DNA from: Inconstantimicrobium porci
GTDB taxonomy: Bacteria; Bacillota; Clostridia; Clostridiales; Clostridiaceae
Assembly (NCBI RefSeq): GCF_009696465.1
Contig: NZ_VULX01000011.1
Span: forward strand, 28,527 to 92,526
Reading direction: 5' to 3'
DNA: 64,000 bases
The position numbers and the translations under genes were made by a program. The notes under the pieces are model-generated. The model was not told where the DNA came from and did not search any database. It saw nothing but the letters and a program-made list of their open reading frames with translations. This document shows positions 63,126 through 64,000 of the stretch, in pieces. Positions within the stretch are counted from its first letter, which is position 1; the number at the start of each line of letters is the position of its first letter.

Positions 63126-63680
63126 TTATCTTTCACTAGCTAATAACCCATAGTAACTTGCATCACATATGCCCTGGTTATTCCAATCTGTCTGTCTTAG
63201 AGTTCCTTCGTATTTCATGCCGCACTTTTTCATAACTGCACCTGAATTAGGATTCTTTGTATCATGTCTTGCTTGTACACGGTTAACTCCCACTTCATCA
63301 AAAAGGAAATTTATAACTTCCTTAAGTGCTTCTGACGTAATTCCCTTGTGCCACCACTCTCTACCAATACAGTAACCTATTTCAGCATTTTTAACTCTTT
63401 CATCTATTTCATTAACTACAGCAATATCACCAATTGGCTCATCACCATTTTCTTTTAGAACAATAGCCCAATGATAGCAATCCTTATTTTCGTAATTTGA
63501 TACCCAGTCTTTTAAAACTGTTTCACTTACAGAAACGCTTTTATGTGTAGGCCATGTAAGAAATTTTGTAACTTCATCATCAGATGCCCAATTCTTAAAC
63601 ATCGCTTCTTTATCTCTCATTGTATATGGACGTAATATAAGTCTTTCTGTTTCTATGTATTTTGTACCTTTATGTTCCAT
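63126..63680 (-). CDS. GNAT acetyltransferase, RimJ/RimL-like
   Basis: 184 residues. IETERLILRPYTMRDKEAMF at the start, AEIGYCIGREWWHKGITSEA (acetyl-CoA loop region) and HDTKNPNSGAVMKKCGMKYE near the end are diagnostic of the RimJ/RimL branch, which acetylates N-terminal or other amines on proteins or small molecules. TTAGGAGG precedes the ATG. Complete and monocistronic. The target is unknown. Confidence 0.92.
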   Translation of the reverse strand: MEHKGTKYIETERLILRPYTMRDKEAMFKNWASDDEVTKFLTWPTHKSVSVSETVLKDWVSNYENKDCYHWAIVLKENGDEPIGDIAVVNEIDERVKNAEIGYCIGREWWHKGITSEALKEVINFLFDEVGVNRVQARHDTKNPNSGAVMKKCGMKYEGTLRQTDWNNQGICDASYYGLLASER

Positions 63681-63740
63681 AAATATCCTCCTAAATATGT
63701 CTAATTTATTTTATTGACTAATTGAACCAATAAAAAATCC

Positions 63741-63803
63741 ATAGTGATTACCCGTGTTATAATTAAGTTGTGAAACCAAAATAACAAGGAGGATAATCAC
63801 TAT
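63741..63803 (+). promoter_or_regulatory. Leader hairpin that can hide the transposase start
   Basis: ATAGTGATTA at 63741-63750 pairs perfectly with TAATCACTAT at 63794-63803; the latter covers the first two bases of the ATG and lies next to the AAGGAGG. RNA reading in from outside the element would fold and block translation, a known theme for insertion sequences. Confidence 0.65.
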
Positions 63804-64000
63804 GAATTACCCAAATCATAACACAGAATCACGTAAAAATAAACACTTGAATTTCAAAGAGCGCATGACTATAGAAATACGCCTTGCAGACGGTTGCTCT
63901 GCATATAAAATTGCCAAAGAATTGCAAAGACCAATCAATACTATTATCAATGAAATCCGTCGTGGAACTACTACTCAAATCAAGCAAGGAAAACATGTTG
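63802..64000 (+). CDS. IS30-family transposase, N-terminal part
   Basis: 66 residues visible, cut by the window end. KHLNFKERMTIEIRLADGCS followed by AYKIAKELQRPINTIINEIR and RGT is the HTH_38 DNA-binding domain of IS30 transposases; the DDE catalytic domain lies outside. AAGGAGG is 8 bp before the ATG. Confidence 0.9.
   Translation, partial: MNYPNHNTESRKNKHLNFKERMTIEIRLADGCSAYKIAKELQRPINTIINEIRRGTTTQIKQGKHV

Larger units (their letters stand above)
63730..64000 (+). mobile_element. IS30-family insertion sequence, left end (continues beyond window)
   Basis: The transposase start at 63802 and the preceding 60-70 bp are seen; the terminal inverted repeat cannot be fixed without the right end. 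A 10-bp inverted repeat spans the leader and the start codon (63741-63750 and 63794-63803). Confidence 0.75.

Overview
The window is a very AT-rich, low-GC Firmicute chromosome segment. Strong AGGAGG-type ribosome binding sites, many TTG starts, FtsH/L25/TrkAH/NrtR families, a T-box leader and GHKL/LytTR signalling genes all fit Clostridium sensu stricto. Species cannot be fixed from the sequence alone. No rRNA or tRNA was found. Most genes lie on the minus strand.

Layout. (1) 1-5.3 kb: an isomaltosaccharide/dextran locus, with a family 66 glycoside hydrolase (cut by the window edge), two ABC permeases, a solute-binding lipoprotein and a divergent LacI regulator. (2) 5.3-9.4 kb: a DUF2785 protein and an S66 peptidase, then a string of decayed genes (histidine phosphatase, radical SAM, RfbC). 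(3) 9.5-15.8 kb: an NhaC-type antiporter, an FtsH paralogue, and nicotinate phosphoribosyltransferase with a NUDIX/NrtR regulator, each preceded by the same perfect palindrome. (4) 16.3-22.3 kb: two tandem trkA-trkH pairs. (5) 22.4-29.6 kb: an AraC regulator, L25, SelO, a 2H phosphoesterase, a chemoreceptor and a YjjG-type HAD phosphatase. (6) 29.7-34.2 kb: a further K+ uptake operon (orphan RCK-like protein, KtrB, KtrA) coupled to a KdpD/KdpE-like two-component system without any kdpABC. (7) 36.0-39.7 kb: a four-gene operon with a double ATP-grasp ligase of the glutathionylspermidine-synthase family, a tiny Gly/Ser-rich lipoprotein ending ARGGFSS, and two unknown proteins; this is the best candidate for an undescribed system. 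(8) 40-51 kb: MATE exporter, XRE regulator plus membrane protein, OPT transporter, chemoreceptor, decayed cysteine/methionine genes behind a T-box leader, NUDIX, CYTH and YbaK proteins. (9) 51-63.7 kb: a 5'-nucleotidase, MATE exporter, MurB paralogue, CDP-glycerol transferase family protein, and several broken genes (P-loop kinase, beta-lactamase, ABC exporter, GHKL/LytTR pair) plus an ECF sigma factor fused to an extracytoplasmic domain. (10) 63.7 kb to the end: the left end of an IS30-family element.

Two themes cut across the window. First, a dispersed intergenic repeat occurs about nine times. It has terminal AGGATGAAA/TTTCATCCT, three internal hairpins whose stems vary with compensation, and flanking degenerate tails built from 7-bp units whose sequence differs between copies. 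Second, gene decay is heavy and often takes the form of internal deletions that keep both gene ends, plus one-base changes in homopolymers and isolated in-frame stops. The homopolymer events could be sequencing errors; the internal deletions cannot easily be. K+ homeostasis is unusually well represented, with three TrkH/KtrB-type channels in 18 kb.
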